Shown: piece after piece, positions 32,102 to 40,971 of the stretch
Layout of the letters: each line of letters opens with the position of its first letter
Position numbering within the stretch: position 1 is the first letter of the stretch
Assembly: GCA_051648405.1 (NCBI GenBank)
Contig: JBOFFC010000146.1
Span: 1-64,000, forward strand
Length of the DNA stretch: 64,000 bases
DNA from: JBOFFC01 sp051648405
Lineage (GTDB): Bacteria; Planctomycetota; Planctomycetia; Pirellulales; Lacipirellulaceae
Direction: 5' to 3'
The notes under the pieces: generated by a model
Database searches by the model: none
What the model saw: the letters and a program-made list of their open reading frames with translations, nothing else
What the model was told of the DNA's origin: nothing
Made by a program: the position numbers and the translations under genes

Positions 32102-33579
32102 ACGACTCGATCGCAGCGATCGTGGCCGCCGCGCGCGACGCCCAACCCGCGTGGGAAGCGGCCGGCCTGCGCGCCCGACTGCGCGTCATCGACGGCGTGC
32201 GCCGCGCGATCGGCTCGGACCCCGACGCCTGGGCCGAGACCATCACCGCGGCAGACGGGGAGCGCACACGAGCCGTGAGCCTCGCCACGGAGGTCGGCCC
32301 GGTCGCCGACGCGTGTCGCTGGCTCGGACGCCGCGCCGCGGGGGTCCTTGCGCCGCGGCGTTCGGGGGGATTGCTCGCGGCGCTCGTCGGTGGCGTGTCG
32401 ATCGGCGTGCGGAGGAAGCCGCACGGCGTCGTCCTGGTCGTCGGCGCCTCGAACTACCCGTTGCTGCTGCTCGCGATCCCGGCGCTCCAGGCGCTCGCGG
32501 CCGGCAACGCGGTCCTGCTGAAGCCGCCGCCGGGGGGCGAAGCGGCCGCCGAAAGGCTGCACGAGGCGCTCGAACGGGCGGGCCTCGACGCGGGTTTGTG
32601 CGCGGTCCTCGGCAACGACGCCGCCGCGGCGCAGCAGGCGATCGCCGCGGGAGTGGACCACATCGTCGCAACCGGCTCCTCGACGACCGGCCGCGCGGTC
32701 GCCGCTGCGGCAGCCCAGCGCCTCACGCCGTGTACGCTCGAGTGCTCCGGGAGCGATGCCGTTGTCGTCCTCGCCGGGGCCGACACGCGGCGTGTCATCG
32801 ACTGCGTCGCGTGGGGTCTGCTGCTCAACGGTGGCGCCACCTGCATCGCGCCGCGACGGCTGATCGTGGTCGATGAACTGTACGATGACGTGACCGAGGG
32901 GGTGATCGAGCGTCTGCTCGATGTGCCCCCCGTCCACGTGCCCGCGGCCGTGGCGGAGGGGGTGCGGCGGGTTGTCGGCGCGGAGCTCGACGCGGGATCG
33001 ACTGTCTACGTCCCGGCGCGATTCACCCGCGCCGACCTCGATCGCCTGTGCGACGAGCGGGAGCTCGGCCCGATCGTCCTCGCGCCGCGGAGCGCGCCGT
33101 CGGCCGTTTCGCAGGCGGATACCTTCGCCCCCGTCTTGTCGCTGGAGGTCGCGGCCGACGTCGATCACGCGGTCGAACTGGCGAACGACTCGCCGTACGC
33201 CCTCGGGGCCTCGGTCTTCGGACGCTGGCGCGACGCGCGCGGTGTCGCAAACCGGCTGCGCGCGGGTTGCGTCACGGTGAACGACCTGATCGCGCCGACG
33301 GCCGACCCGCGCGTGCCGTTCGGCGGCGCCGCCGAGAGCGGCTACGGCGTCACGCGCGGCGCCGAGGGGCTGCTGGCGATGACGCGCCCGCAAGCGACCG
33401 TGCGCCGACGCGGCCGGTGGCTTCCCCACCTCGACGCACCCCGTCCGACGCTGGACGATCTTGTTGCGGGGATGATCCAGATGAAACACGCACGCGGCTT
33501 CACGGCGCGCTGCGGCGGGCTGCGGCGCTTGATCGCGGCCGCCAAACGACAACCGAACCAAACCAACAACGAAACCTGA
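32098..33579 (+). CDS. Aldehyde dehydrogenase (carotenoid aldehyde type)
   Basis: A 493-residue NAD(P)-dependent aldehyde dehydrogenase with the cofactor region GVVLVVGASNYPLLL and the VATGSSTTGRAV nucleotide-binding turn. It has the general-base Glu in LECSGSDAVVVLAGA and the nucleophilic Cys in LNGGATCIAPRRLIV. Its position between the synthase and the second desaturase fits a 4,4'-diaponeurosporenal-type dehydrogenase that turns the carotenoid aldehyde into the acid, as in the staphyloxanthin pathway. The start GTG overlaps the synthase stop by four bases. Substrate assignment is from context, not from the sequence. Confidence 0.88.
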   Translation: MNDSIAAIVAAARDAQPAWEAAGLRARLRVIDGVRRAIGSDPDAWAETITAADGERTRAVSLATEVGPVADACRWLGRRAAGVLAPRRSGGLLAALVGGVSIGVRRKPHGVVLVVGASNYPLLLLAIPALQALAAGNAVLLKPPPGGEAAAERLHEALERAGLDAGLCAVLGNDAAAAQQAIAAGVDHIVATGSSTTGRAVAAAAAQRLTPCTLECSGSDAVVVLAGADTRRVIDCVAWGLLLNGGATCIAPRRLIVVDELYDDVTEGVIERLLDVPPVHVPAAVAEGVRRVVGAELDAGSTVYVPARFTRADLDRLCDERELGPIVLAPRSAPSAVSQADTFAPVLSLEVAADVDHAVELANDSPYALGASVFGRWRDARGVANRLRAGCVTVNDLIAPTADPRVPFGGAAESGYGVTRGAEGLLAMTRPQATVRRRGRWLPHLDAPRPTLDDLVAGMIQMKHARGFTARCGGLRRLIAAAKRQPNQTNNET

Positions 33580-33648
33580 CCGGATGGCGGCTCGGCGATC
33601 ACTCGCCGGACCACGTCTTGTCGAGCTTCATAAGACCCCGAGGGGAAC

Positions 33649-35184
33649 ATGAACCAGCAGAACGGCGCCAAGGTTGCGGTGATCGGCGGGGGCCTGGGAG
33701 GGCTCGCCGCGGCGTGCACGCTCGCCGCGCGGGGGTACGCGGTGTCCCTGTTCGAGCGCAACGCCACCGTCGGCGGCAAGGCGGTGCAGCTCCGCAGGGG
33801 CGGCTACCGCTTCGACATGGGTCCGACCATCCTGACGCTCCCCTCGGTGCTGCGGCGGATCTTTGGCGAGGCGGGCCTCGCCCTCGAGGAGCGGATGGAG
33901 CTGCTGCGGCTCGACCCGCAATGGCGCTGCTTCTTCGACGACCACACGGTGCTCGACCTGGTGGCCGACCTCGACGCAATGAAGCGCACGCTGCGCGAGT
34001 TCTCCGGCCGCGACGACGTCGGCGCCGGGTACGAGAAGTTCCTCAACACCAGCAAGCGGCTGCACGAGATCTCCGACCGCTTCTTCTTCTGGAAGAGCGT
34101 CGGTGGCATCGTCGATACGATGGACATGAAGGGGACCTTTAACGCCAAGGTCCTGGGGGACTTGCTGCAACTGCGAATGGGTCAGACCGTCGCGAAGACG
34201 GTCCGCTCGCACGTCCCCGACGCGCGCGTCGCGCAGATGATCGACCACTTCACGCAGTACGTCGGTTCGAACCCCGAGGGCTCCCCCGCCGTGCTGTGCG
34301 GCATCGCCCACATGCAGACGAGCGAGGGGGTTTGGTACCCGATGGGGGGGACCCGCGCCGTGCCCGAGGCGCTCGCGCGGCTGGCCAGCGAGCTGGGGGT
34401 CGAGGTCCACACCGAGACACCCGTGCGGAAGATCGTCGTCGAGCACGGCCGCACGGTGGGGGTCGAGACGCAGGAGGGGGTGCGTCACGCGTGCGACGCC
34501 GTCGTGAGCAACTGCGACAGCGTGCTGACGCACAAGGAGCTGCTCGGCGAAGGCCCCAAGTCGCCGTTCCTGCGCCGCCGGAAGTACGAGCCGGCTTGTT
34601 CAGGGGTGGTGCTCTACCTGGGCCTCAAGCGTCGGTTCGACCAACTGCTGCACCACAACTTCGTCTTCTCCGAAGACCCGCACGAGGAGTTCAAGGCGAT
34701 CTACCAGCGTGGCGAGCCGGCGCCCGACCCGACGTGCTACGTCTGCGCGCCGGCGACCAGCGAGCCAGGGGTCGCCCCCCCGGGGGGCGAGGCGCTGTAC
34801 ATCCTGGTCCACACCCCCTACCGACGAGACGGGCAGGACTGGAAGAAGATGCTCCCCGCCTACCGCCAGGTGATCCTCGACAAGCTCGAACGGACCGCGG
34901 GGATGGAAGGGATCAGCGACGCGATCGAGGTCGAGGAAGCGCTGACGCCGGCCGACATCGAGAGCCGCTACAACACGCTCCGCGGGGCGATCTACGGCCT
35001 GGCGAGCCACGGCCGATTCTTCGGCGCGTTCAAGCCGGCGAATCGCAGCCGCGACGTAAAGGGGCTCTACCTGGCCGGGGGCGCCGCCCACCCGGGCCCC
35101 GGCATGCCGATGGTGCTGATGAGCGGCTGGATCGCGGCCGATGCGCTCGACGCCGACCACGCCAAGGCAGCGGTGGCGCGCTGA
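33649..35184 (+). CDS. CrtN/CrtP-type carotenoid desaturase or oxidase (second copy)
   Basis: A 511-residue member of the phytoene desaturase family and the better match to a classical diapophytoene desaturase. It has the FAD fold VAVIGGGLGGLAAACTLAAR (about 9-28), VGGKAVQLRRGGYRFDMGPT, the GVWYPMGGTRAVPEALAR substrate segment, and the C-terminal LYLAGGAAHPGPGMPMVLMS. It would introduce the conjugated double bonds of the carotenoid. It starts 69 bases after the aldehyde dehydrogenase; TTGTCGAGCTTCAT at 33618-33631 in that gap resembles the end of the GACAGGAT repeats. A tandem repeat array follows its stop. Confidence 0.9.
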   Translation: MNQQNGAKVAVIGGGLGGLAAACTLAARGYAVSLFERNATVGGKAVQLRRGGYRFDMGPTILTLPSVLRRIFGEAGLALEERMELLRLDPQWRCFFDDHTVLDLVADLDAMKRTLREFSGRDDVGAGYEKFLNTSKRLHEISDRFFFWKSVGGIVDTMDMKGTFNAKVLGDLLQLRMGQTVAKTVRSHVPDARVAQMIDHFTQYVGSNPEGSPAVLCGIAHMQTSEGVWYPMGGTRAVPEALARLASELGVEVHTETPVRKIVVEHGRTVGVETQEGVRHACDAVVSNCDSVLTHKELLGEGPKSPFLRRRKYEPACSGVVLYLGLKRRFDQLLHHNFVFSEDPHEEFKAIYQRGEPAPDPTCYVCAPATSEPGVAPPGGEALYILVHTPYRRDGQDWKKMLPAYRQVILDKLERTAGMEGISDAIEVEEALTPADIESRYNTLRGAIYGLASHGRFFGAFKPANRSRDVKGLYLAGGAAHPGPGMPMVLMSGWIAADALDADHAKAAVAR

Positions 35185-35190
35185 CGCAAA

Positions 35191-35246
35191 TGACCAGTGA
35201 CCAGTGACCAGTGACCAGTGACCAGTGACCAGTGACCAGTGACCAA
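35191..35246 (+). repeat. Seven-base tandem repeat (TGACCAG)
   Basis: Seven perfect copies of TGACCAG and one TGACCAA run head to tail, starting six bases after the desaturase stop codon. They are not spaced like CRISPR repeats. The complementary motif TGGTCA appears in the 14-base repeats at 35294, so the two arrays could pair. Confidence 0.95.
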
Positions 35247-35293
35247 GAGGAGTGGGCGGTAGGCAGTGAGCGGTGGGCCGTAACCGACAGCAT

Positions 35294-35335
35294 TTGGTCA
35301 TTGGTGCTTGGTCATTGGTGCTTGGTCATTGGTGC
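35294..35335 (+). repeat. Fourteen-base tandem repeat (TTGGTCATTGGTGC)
   Basis: Three perfect head-to-tail copies. The embedded TGGTCA is the reverse complement of TGACCA in the upstream array. It ends 31 bases before the acyltransferase start, inside the carotenoid operon. Confidence 0.95.
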
Positions 35336-35366
35336 TTTCTGTACTTAGGACGCTTGCTCCCAACTG

Positions 35367-36218
35367 ATGCCACAACGCTCCGACAGCCCGTCTCCCGCCG
35401 TCTCGCCGTGGCTCCTCGGCTGGTTCCTGTGGTACGTGCGGCGTTACCTGCGTAAGTCGTTCCACTCGGTCGCGCTGCTGGGGGGCGAGGGGCCCTGCGT
35501 GCCGCTCGATGCGCCGCTCGTTGTGTACATGAACCACGCCTCGTGGTGGGACCCGCTGGTGGCGATGCACCTGGCGGCTGCGGAGCTCCCCGGCAAAGCC
35601 CTGTACGCCCCGTTCGACGCCGAGGCGCTCGCCCGCTACCCGGTCTTCGAGCGGCTCGGGTTCTTCGGCGTCGAGCAAGAGACGCGGCGTGGCGCCGCCG
35701 CTTACCTGCGGACCTCGCGCGACGTGCTCGCCCGACCGGGGGGCTCGCTGTGGATTACCCCCGAGGGGCGGTTCGTCGATCCGCGCGACGAGGCCGTAGC
35801 CTTCAAGCCGGGCCTTGCGCACGTCATCGAAGACCTCGCGGCGTCGAACCCCTCGACGGTCGTCCTGCCGCTGGCGATCGAGTACCCGTTTTGGGAAGAA
35901 CGCCTCCCCGAGGCCCTCGCCGCGTGGGGCGAGCCGATCGTCGTGGCCGACCACGCGGGGCTCGACAAAGGGGCCTGGGACGCGCTGCTGCGGGAGCGGC
36001 TGCGCGCGACGCAAGGGGCGTTGTCCCAGGCGTCGATCGCCCGAAACGCCGCCGCGTTCCGCGTGCTCCTCGGGGGGGCGGAAGGCGTCGGCGGGCCCTA
36101 CGAGGGGTGGCGAAAGCTGATCGCCCGCGCGACCGGCCGGCGCTACCAGCCGAACCACAGCGATAAACTGCGGCTCGGGGGTGCGGAACCACCGATGAAC
36201 ACGGAGGAACGCAGATGA
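35367..36218 (+). CDS. Lysophospholipid acyltransferase-like protein (carotenoid acyltransferase candidate)
   Basis: A 283-residue PlsC-superfamily protein with the catalytic HX4D motif in NHASWWDP (about 56-63) and the substrate-binding TPEGRF motif. It transfers an acyl chain to a hydroxyl group at the membrane. In the carotenoid operon, just ahead of a glycosyltransferase, it probably acylates the sugar of a glycosylated carotenoid (the CrtO role in staphyloxanthin formation). Phospholipid acylation is the alternative. The last dozen residues (AEPPMNTEERR and before) are encoded by a fragment of the ACCACAGATGAACACGGATG repeat. The stop overlaps the next start as ATGA. Confidence 0.82.
   Translation: MPQRSDSPSPAVSPWLLGWFLWYVRRYLRKSFHSVALLGGEGPCVPLDAPLVVYMNHASWWDPLVAMHLAAAELPGKALYAPFDAEALARYPVFERLGFFGVEQETRRGAAAYLRTSRDVLARPGGSLWITPEGRFVDPRDEAVAFKPGLAHVIEDLAASNPSTVVLPLAIEYPFWEERLPEALAAWGEPIVVADHAGLDKGAWDALLRERLRATQGALSQASIARNAAAFRVLLGGAEGVGGPYEGWRKLIARATGRRYQPNHSDKLRLGGAEPPMNTEERR
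36185..36218 (+). repeat. Short copy of the ACCACAGATGAACACGGATG repeat at a gene junction
   Basis: GGAACCACCGATGAACACGG then AGGAACGCAGATGA matches one half-arm of the palindrome at 15765-15930 with three differences. It encodes the end of the acyltransferase and contains both its stop and the ATG of the glycosyltransferase. Confidence 0.85.
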
Positions 36219-37339
36219 CGACAACGGTCCTTGCCGCCTTGTCGCTGGTGTTCGCGGCGTTGCCGTTCTACTTCTACTTGCGGAACCGAGTGGTGTTCCG
36301 CTTGGCGCCGTTCGAGGCGCCATCGGCGGATACCCGGTTGTCGGTCCTGGTCCCCGCGCGGAACGAGGCCGCCAACATCGAGGCGTGCGTCGAGTCGATC
36401 CTCGCGGCCGCGGACGGGGTCACCGTCGAGGTCGTTGCGCTCGACGACTCGTCAGAGGACGACACGGCGGCGATCGTCGCGCTACTCACTTCGGGGGACT
36501 CGCGTGTCCGATCGCTCCGCGGCGCGCCGCTCCCCGCCGGTTGGAACGGCAAGCAGCACGCTTGCCAGCAGCTCGCCGAAGCCGCCCGTTACGAGCGCCT
36601 GCTGTTCCTCGACGCCGACGTGCGCCTCGAACCGCACGCCATCCCGCGGCTGGTTGCCGAGCAGCGGCGGTCGGGGGCAGCGCTCGTGAGTGGCTTCCCG
36701 AGGCAAGTCACCGGGACCCTGTCCGAAGGGCTGCTGTTGCCACTGATCCACTTCATCCTGCTGGGGTTCTTGTCGCTGCGGCGGATGCGGCAGGACGCCG
36801 ACCCGGCCTTCGGCGCCGGCTGCGGGCAACTGTTCTTCACCGAGAAGGACGCTTACTTCGCCGCCGGGGGGCACGCGGCGGTGAAGTCGTCGCGTCACGA
36901 CGGCGTCACGCTCCCCCGCGCGTACCGCAAGGCGGGCCTCGCCACGGACCTGTTCGACGCCACCGACCTGGCCCGCTGCCGGATGTACGCCGGCGCGCGG
37001 CAGGTTTGGCGGGGACTGCTGAAGAACGCGACCGAAGGGGTCGCCAAACCGGCGCTACTCCCGGCGGTTACGCTGGTCCTCGGCCTGGGGCAAGTGGCGC
37101 CGCTGCCGATATTGGTCGCCAGTTGTTGGGGGGGAGGTTGGTCGGCCGCTTCGGTGCTCGCTGGGCTCGCCGCGATCGCGTCGTACGCCCCGCGCTTCGA
37201 CGCAGCCGACCGCTTCCGCCAGTCGCGGCTCGGGGCGCTGCTCCACCCGCTGGGGGTGCTGCTGTTCCTCGTCGCGCAGTGGGAGGCGCTGGTTCGATCA
37301 ACGACAGGCAAGCAGGTGGCGTGGAAAGGGAGGCAGTAG
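36215..37339 (+). CDS. Family 2 glycosyltransferase (carotenoid glycosyltransferase candidate)
   Basis: A 374-residue membrane glycosyltransferase with an N-terminal anchor (about 4-22) and the GT2 nucleotide-sugar motif LSVLVPARNEAANI. It has the metal-binding LFLDADVRL (DxD) and the GARQVWRGL acceptor-side motif, and two or three C-terminal membrane segments. It resembles CrtQ, which adds a sugar to the carotenoid carboxyl group. Its start codon lies within the repeat that ends the acyltransferase gene, so the two are translationally coupled. The sugar donor is not determinable. The operon ends here at an AATTCGGAG palindrome. Confidence 0.85.
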   Translation: MTTTVLAALSLVFAALPFYFYLRNRVVFRLAPFEAPSADTRLSVLVPARNEAANIEACVESILAAADGVTVEVVALDDSSEDDTAAIVALLTSGDSRVRSLRGAPLPAGWNGKQHACQQLAEAARYERLLFLDADVRLEPHAIPRLVAEQRRSGAALVSGFPRQVTGTLSEGLLLPLIHFILLGFLSLRRMRQDADPAFGAGCGQLFFTEKDAYFAAGGHAAVKSSRHDGVTLPRAYRKAGLATDLFDATDLARCRMYAGARQVWRGLLKNATEGVAKPALLPAVTLVLGLGQVAPLPILVASCWGGGWSAASVLAGLAAIASYAPRFDAADRFRQSRLGALLHPLGVLLFLVAQWEALVRSTTGKQVAWKGRQ

Positions 37340-37412
37340 GGGAATTCGGAGGTCGGAATGCGGAATCGTCCCGGACACGCCGCGTTCCGAACTCCGTACT
37401 CCCAATTCCCCC
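37339..37412. repeat. Palindromic intergenic repeat (AATTCGGAG family)
   Basis: GGGGAATTCGGAGGTCGGAA at the left faces an inverted copy (GGGGAATTGGGAGTACGGAG on the other strand) at the right. It fills the entire gap between the stops of two convergent genes, so it probably works as a bidirectional terminator. Confidence 0.8.
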
Positions 37413-38615
37413 TCAGTCTCGTTCCCAGCGCAGCGCGAACAGCCTCGCGATCAGCAGCAGGACCACGGTCGCCGCGGCCATGAACGCCAGCTCGGGCCAC
37501 AGCTCGGTGGCCGGCAGGTCGCGCCAGAAGAGCTTTGTGTAGCCGTCGATCGCCCAGGCGTTGAACGTCACGCGCCCGAGCTGCTGCATCGAGTCGCTCA
37601 TCAAGTAGCGAGGGACCATGCTCCCCCCCAGCGCCGACATCGACAGCACGAGGACCACGCTCACGGCGTTGAGCTGCGCGCGGCTGCGGCACGCGGCGGC
37701 CAGGGCGAGCGCGAGTGCGGAGGCGGCGGCGGCGGTCGCCAAGGTCATCGGCACGAACCCGTCGAGCTTCTTCACGACGTCCACGCCGAACGCCACTTGC
37801 GCCCAAGCGAACATCACCGCGATCTGCACGAAGCCCACCAGCGCGATCGACAACCACTTGCCGAGCAACACGTGCGTCATCGTCAGCCGCGAAGCGAGCA
37901 GCCGTTCAAGCGTCTGATTCTCTTCTTCTTCTAGGAGCGCCCCGGCCGCGCCGGTGGCGCTGAACAGCAGGAACATCACGGCGATCCCCGCGGCGTACAT
38001 CGACACTACGGGGTTTGCCTTGCTCTCGCCCAGTACGTCGATCACCTCGACCGCCGACGGCGCCGAGAGCGGCGATGAAGCCGATAGCGAAGGCTGTTGC
38101 GGCGCCGGCGCCCCGGGTGGGAGCGGCCGCCCGGCGGAAGCCCTCTCGGCGAACGTCGCGCCGATCGCTTCTTGCACGAGGGCCGCGGCGAGCTTCGGGC
38201 TCACCTGGTCGGACGAGTCGGCGAGCAAAAACACCTTGCCGGGCTCGGACGTATCGAGCGTTGCGCTCCACCCCTCAGGGACGACGATCGCAACGCTCGC
38301 GTCGCCCCGCAGGACGCGGTCGCGAGCGGCGTCGAGCGGATCGGGAGACGGCGTCGCGCCGGCGTCGATCAGTCGGATCGCGTCGCTCCCTTTGATTTTC
38401 TCGGCGAGCTGCTTCGCGGCGTCGCCGCTGTCGAGGTTGGTGACCGCGAGCTTGATGCGCTTCGATCTACCCGAGCCGACGCCGTTGTCGAAGATCCAAG
38501 CGAAGATCGTGAAGAACAAGATGGGGACGAGGAATGTCAGCAGCAGCTCGGCGCGCGCGTGGGTCATCCGCCTCAATCCGACCATCGCGACTTCACGAAC
38601 CAGGCGGGTGGTCAT
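37413..38615 (-). CDS. ABC-2 type permease
   Basis: A 400-residue permease of the ABC-2/YhaP-like type. A first membrane segment (about 25-43, LLLTFLVPILFFTIFAW) is followed by an extracytoplasmic domain of about 165 residues, then five membrane segments (about 210-395). The family motif EEEENQTLERLLASRLT lies after the second segment. With the ATPase upstream, whose stop overlaps this start by four bases, it forms an exporter of the drug or Na+ efflux type; the substrate is unknown. It is convergent to the carotenoid operon. Confidence 0.85.
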   Translation of the reverse strand: MTTRLVREVAMVGLRRMTHARAELLLTFLVPILFFTIFAWIFDNGVGSGRSKRIKLAVTNLDSGDAAKQLAEKIKGSDAIRLIDAGATPSPDPLDAARDRVLRGDASVAIVVPEGWSATLDTSEPGKVFLLADSSDQVSPKLAAALVQEAIGATFAERASAGRPLPPGAPAPQQPSLSASSPLSAPSAVEVIDVLGESKANPVVSMYAAGIAVMFLLFSATGAAGALLEEEENQTLERLLASRLTMTHVLLGKWLSIALVGFVQIAVMFAWAQVAFGVDVVKKLDGFVPMTLATAAAASALALALAAACRSRAQLNAVSVVLVLSMSALGGSMVPRYLMSDSMQQLGRVTFNAWAIDGYTKLFWRDLPATELWPELAFMAAATVVLLLIARLFALRWERD

Positions 38616-39556
38616 TCGCGCAGCTCCCGCCCGGTGAGGTGCAGGAAGACCGCTTGCAAGTCGGGGGCGTGGACCTCGAGGTCGCGGAGGTCCCCCCCGG
38701 CCGACGCCACGGCGTCGAGGACGCGCGGCAGCTCCGCGGCGACGTTCCGCAGGCGAGCGCTCCAGACGAGGGGGTCGCCCCCCACCGCGCGATCGACGCC
38801 GGGGACGAGGCTGGCGACCATCCCCGCGGCGCCGTTGGCGAGCGGCTTGGAGAACCGCAGCGTTGCGCGTCGGTCGGCGCCGATCGTCTGATCGATGAGC
38901 TCGGTGAGCGTGCCGTCGGCGATCACCCGGCCGGCATCGACGATCACGATCCGGTCCGCCTCGCGCTCGGCTTCTTCCAGGTGGTGCGTCGTCAGGACGA
39001 TCGCCGTTCCCTCGTCACGCAACGAGCGAATCATCGCAAAGATTCGTGCGCGGCTCTGGGGATCGACCCCCACCGTCGGCTCGTCGAGCAGCAGCACGCG
39101 CGGCGAATGGAGCACGCCGCACGCCAGGTTCACGCGCCGCTTCATGCCGCCGGAGAAGGTCCGCGGGAGGTCGTCGGCGCGGTCTTCGAGGCCGGTCCAC
39201 TCGAGCGCCCAGTCGATGCGCTCGCGGAGCCGCCCCCCGCGAAGGCCGTTGAAGACTCCGAACGCGCGGAGGTTCTCGCGCGTGGTGAGGTCGGGGTAGA
39301 CCCCCAGTTCCTGTGGCACGAAGCCGAGCGCCTCGCGCCCGCCGCGGGCCGGCAGGGTCCTGCCGAGCAGCTCGATCGTGCCGGCATCGACCCGTACGCG
39401 GCCACAGATCGCGCGGATGAGCGTCGTCTTGCCTGCGCCGTTGGGGCCGAGCAGCGCCAGCAGCTCTCCCGACTCAACGGCGAACGACACGCCCTCGAGC
39501 GCCGGCTGCGCGCCATACGACTTCGCGAGCCCCTCGACGCGCAGCGCGGTGGTCAT
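38612..39556 (-). CDS. ABC transporter ATPase (exporter)
   Basis: A 314-residue ABC ATPase with Walker A GPNGAGKTT, the signature TFSGGMKRRV, Walker B VLLLDEPTVGVDP and the switch histidine in LTTHHLEEAE. A C-terminal domain of about 90 residues follows, as in DrrA/NatA-type exporters. I start it at the ATG at 39556; a 32-residue upstream extension has no family similarity. It is co-transcribed with the overlapping permease gene. Confidence 0.9.
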   Translation of the reverse strand: MTTALRVEGLAKSYGAQPALEGVSFAVESGELLALLGPNGAGKTTLIRAICGRVRVDAGTIELLGRTLPARGGREALGFVPQELGVYPDLTTRENLRAFGVFNGLRGGRLRERIDWALEWTGLEDRADDLPRTFSGGMKRRVNLACGVLHSPRVLLLDEPTVGVDPQSRARIFAMIRSLRDEGTAIVLTTHHLEEAEREADRIVIVDAGRVIADGTLTELIDQTIGADRRATLRFSKPLANGAAGMVASLVPGVDRAVGGDPLVWSARLRNVAAELPRVLDAVASAGGDLRDLEVHAPDLQAVFLHLTGRELRE

Positions 39557-39689
39557 CGGCGGCGGTCGCGGGGCGATAGCGTGGGCGTGAGGAGCGGGCC
39601 CCGTATCGTAGGCGATCCCCGCAATCCCGGCACGGCGGGTTTCGCACCGCACTCTTGCTAGCAGCGAAGCCCCCGCGCGATGCGGCGAA

Positions 39690-39732
39690 CGAAACTTGGG
39701 GGGAACGCCGCCGTGGCGTTCCCCCCGTTTCG
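39690..39732 (-). terminator. Strong hairpin after the PEP-CTERM gene
   Basis: GGGGGGAACGCC and GGCGTTCCCCCC form a 12-base stem, extended by CGAAAC/GTTTCG with a two-base bulge. It lies about 30 bases past the stop of the minus-strand gene at 39760 and should end its transcript. Confidence 0.75.
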
Positions 39733-39759
39733 CGACAACAACGCTGTCACAACGCCACT

Positions 39760-40971
39760 TCAGTCGCGCCGACGCCGCAGCGCAACCCCCGCCGCGAACG
39801 CGACCAACAGCCCCGCGGCCGGCTCGGGGACCTGGACGATCGCCTCGAGGGCATCGACATCGACCACAACGATCCCGTTGGGAGAGCCGACGGGAGGAAG
39901 CACGCGCAGGTTCGTGAGGGCGTACGCCTTGTCCCAGACGTGGCCGCCGTGCCCCAAGAAGCTGACGGCGCCGGTCGAGTCGAGCAGGAAGATCTCGCTC
40001 CCGGTGGCGTAGTAGCCCGTCGGGTCCGTGACGTCGATCACCTGGCGGATGCTGAACAGCACCGAGTCAAACGCCCCGCCGCCAGTCGGGTTTCGGTCGA
40101 ACGATTCATTCGACTCGAGCTGGTCGAGGACCATCAGCGCGTCGAGGTCGATCGCCTCGGTACCTCGCAAATCCGCCCCGGGGGGGTTCGCCAGCACAGC
40201 GGAGCCCGGGACGGGACCGAGCAACGCCGCGACCGCGCTAACGACACCGCCGTGCGTCAAGTAGACGCCGCCCGTACCGTTCCACACGGACACCCCGCTG
40301 AAGGTATCGACCTCAAGCGAGTACTTATCGACGTCGGCCGTGAAGCCCGGTTCCGGCCCCCAGACCTCGACGCCGTCGATGTCGTTGGGGAGGGGCATGC
40401 CGTTGATCTCGACCTGCGTTGCCCAGACGGTCTGCGTCTGCGGCGGAGCGAAGGCGCCGGCGTTCTCGACGCTGATCTCCCCGGCGCCTCCGATCAAGTT
40501 TCCGTTCGAAAGTGGGACCGGGCCACCCGACGGGAGCGTCCACGGCCCGAACGCGCCGGCGCCCCCCGCTGCGGGGGGAACGACGACCGCGGACTCGCGG
40601 TCGATCGAGAAGATGAGGTGCGCCAAGTCGAGCCGCGACACGGCGTCGTACCAGGCGTCGCCGTGGTTGGCGATCGCGTCGATGTCCTGGTCGGGGGTCC
40701 AGTTGGGGCGCGTCCCCGTGAAGTCCTGGCCATCGGCCACGCCGCCGATGCCGTCCCACGCGATGATCTGCTGCGGATCGACGGCCGGTGTTGAATCGAC
40801 GTCGCGGTCGTGCGAGTACTCTTTGCCGATCACGACGCTCGGCGGCTCGACCCCCGGACCGACGTTCTGCGACCCTACGATCGGCACGGGGGTGTAAGGG
40901 ATCGTCGCCAGAGCGAGCGACGAGCAAGCCACGGCGCACACGGCGCCGAGGCTAAAGGGGTAGCGGGTCAT
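39760..40971 (-). CDS. Secreted PEP-CTERM protein of unknown function
   Basis: A 403-residue protein with a signal peptide (1-22), a beta-rich body without a domain I recognise, and the sorting tail VPEPAAGLLVAFAAGVALRRRRD. Its ATG at 40971 has a perfect GGAGGAAA ribosome site, stronger than most genes here. No dockerin loops are visible, unlike the esterase at 21909. It is followed by a strong hairpin terminator. The ECF sigma factor gene is divergent on the other side of a 369-base region. The tail predicts processing by an exosortase encoded elsewhere. Confidence 0.85.
   Translation of the reverse strand: MTRYPFSLGAVCAVACSSLALATIPYTPVPIVGSQNVGPGVEPPSVVIGKEYSHDRDVDSTPAVDPQQIIAWDGIGGVADGQDFTGTRPNWTPDQDIDAIANHGDAWYDAVSRLDLAHLIFSIDRESAVVVPPAAGGAGAFGPWTLPSGGPVPLSNGNLIGGAGEISVENAGAFAPPQTQTVWATQVEINGMPLPNDIDGVEVWGPEPGFTADVDKYSLEVDTFSGVSVWNGTGGVYLTHGGVVSAVAALLGPVPGSAVLANPPGADLRGTEAIDLDALMVLDQLESNESFDRNPTGGGAFDSVLFSIRQVIDVTDPTGYYATGSEIFLLDSTGAVSFLGHGGHVWDKAYALTNLRVLPPVGSPNGIVVVDVDALEAIVQVPEPAAGLLVAFAAGVALRRRRD

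Noticed and set aside
31822..33561. 579-codon minus-strand frame over the aldehyde dehydrogenase
   Set aside because: No family similarity; the plus-strand enzyme has all catalytic motifs.
35191..35335. CRISPR array
   Set aside because: Units of 7 and 14 bases are directly adjacent with no spacers, and no cas gene is near.
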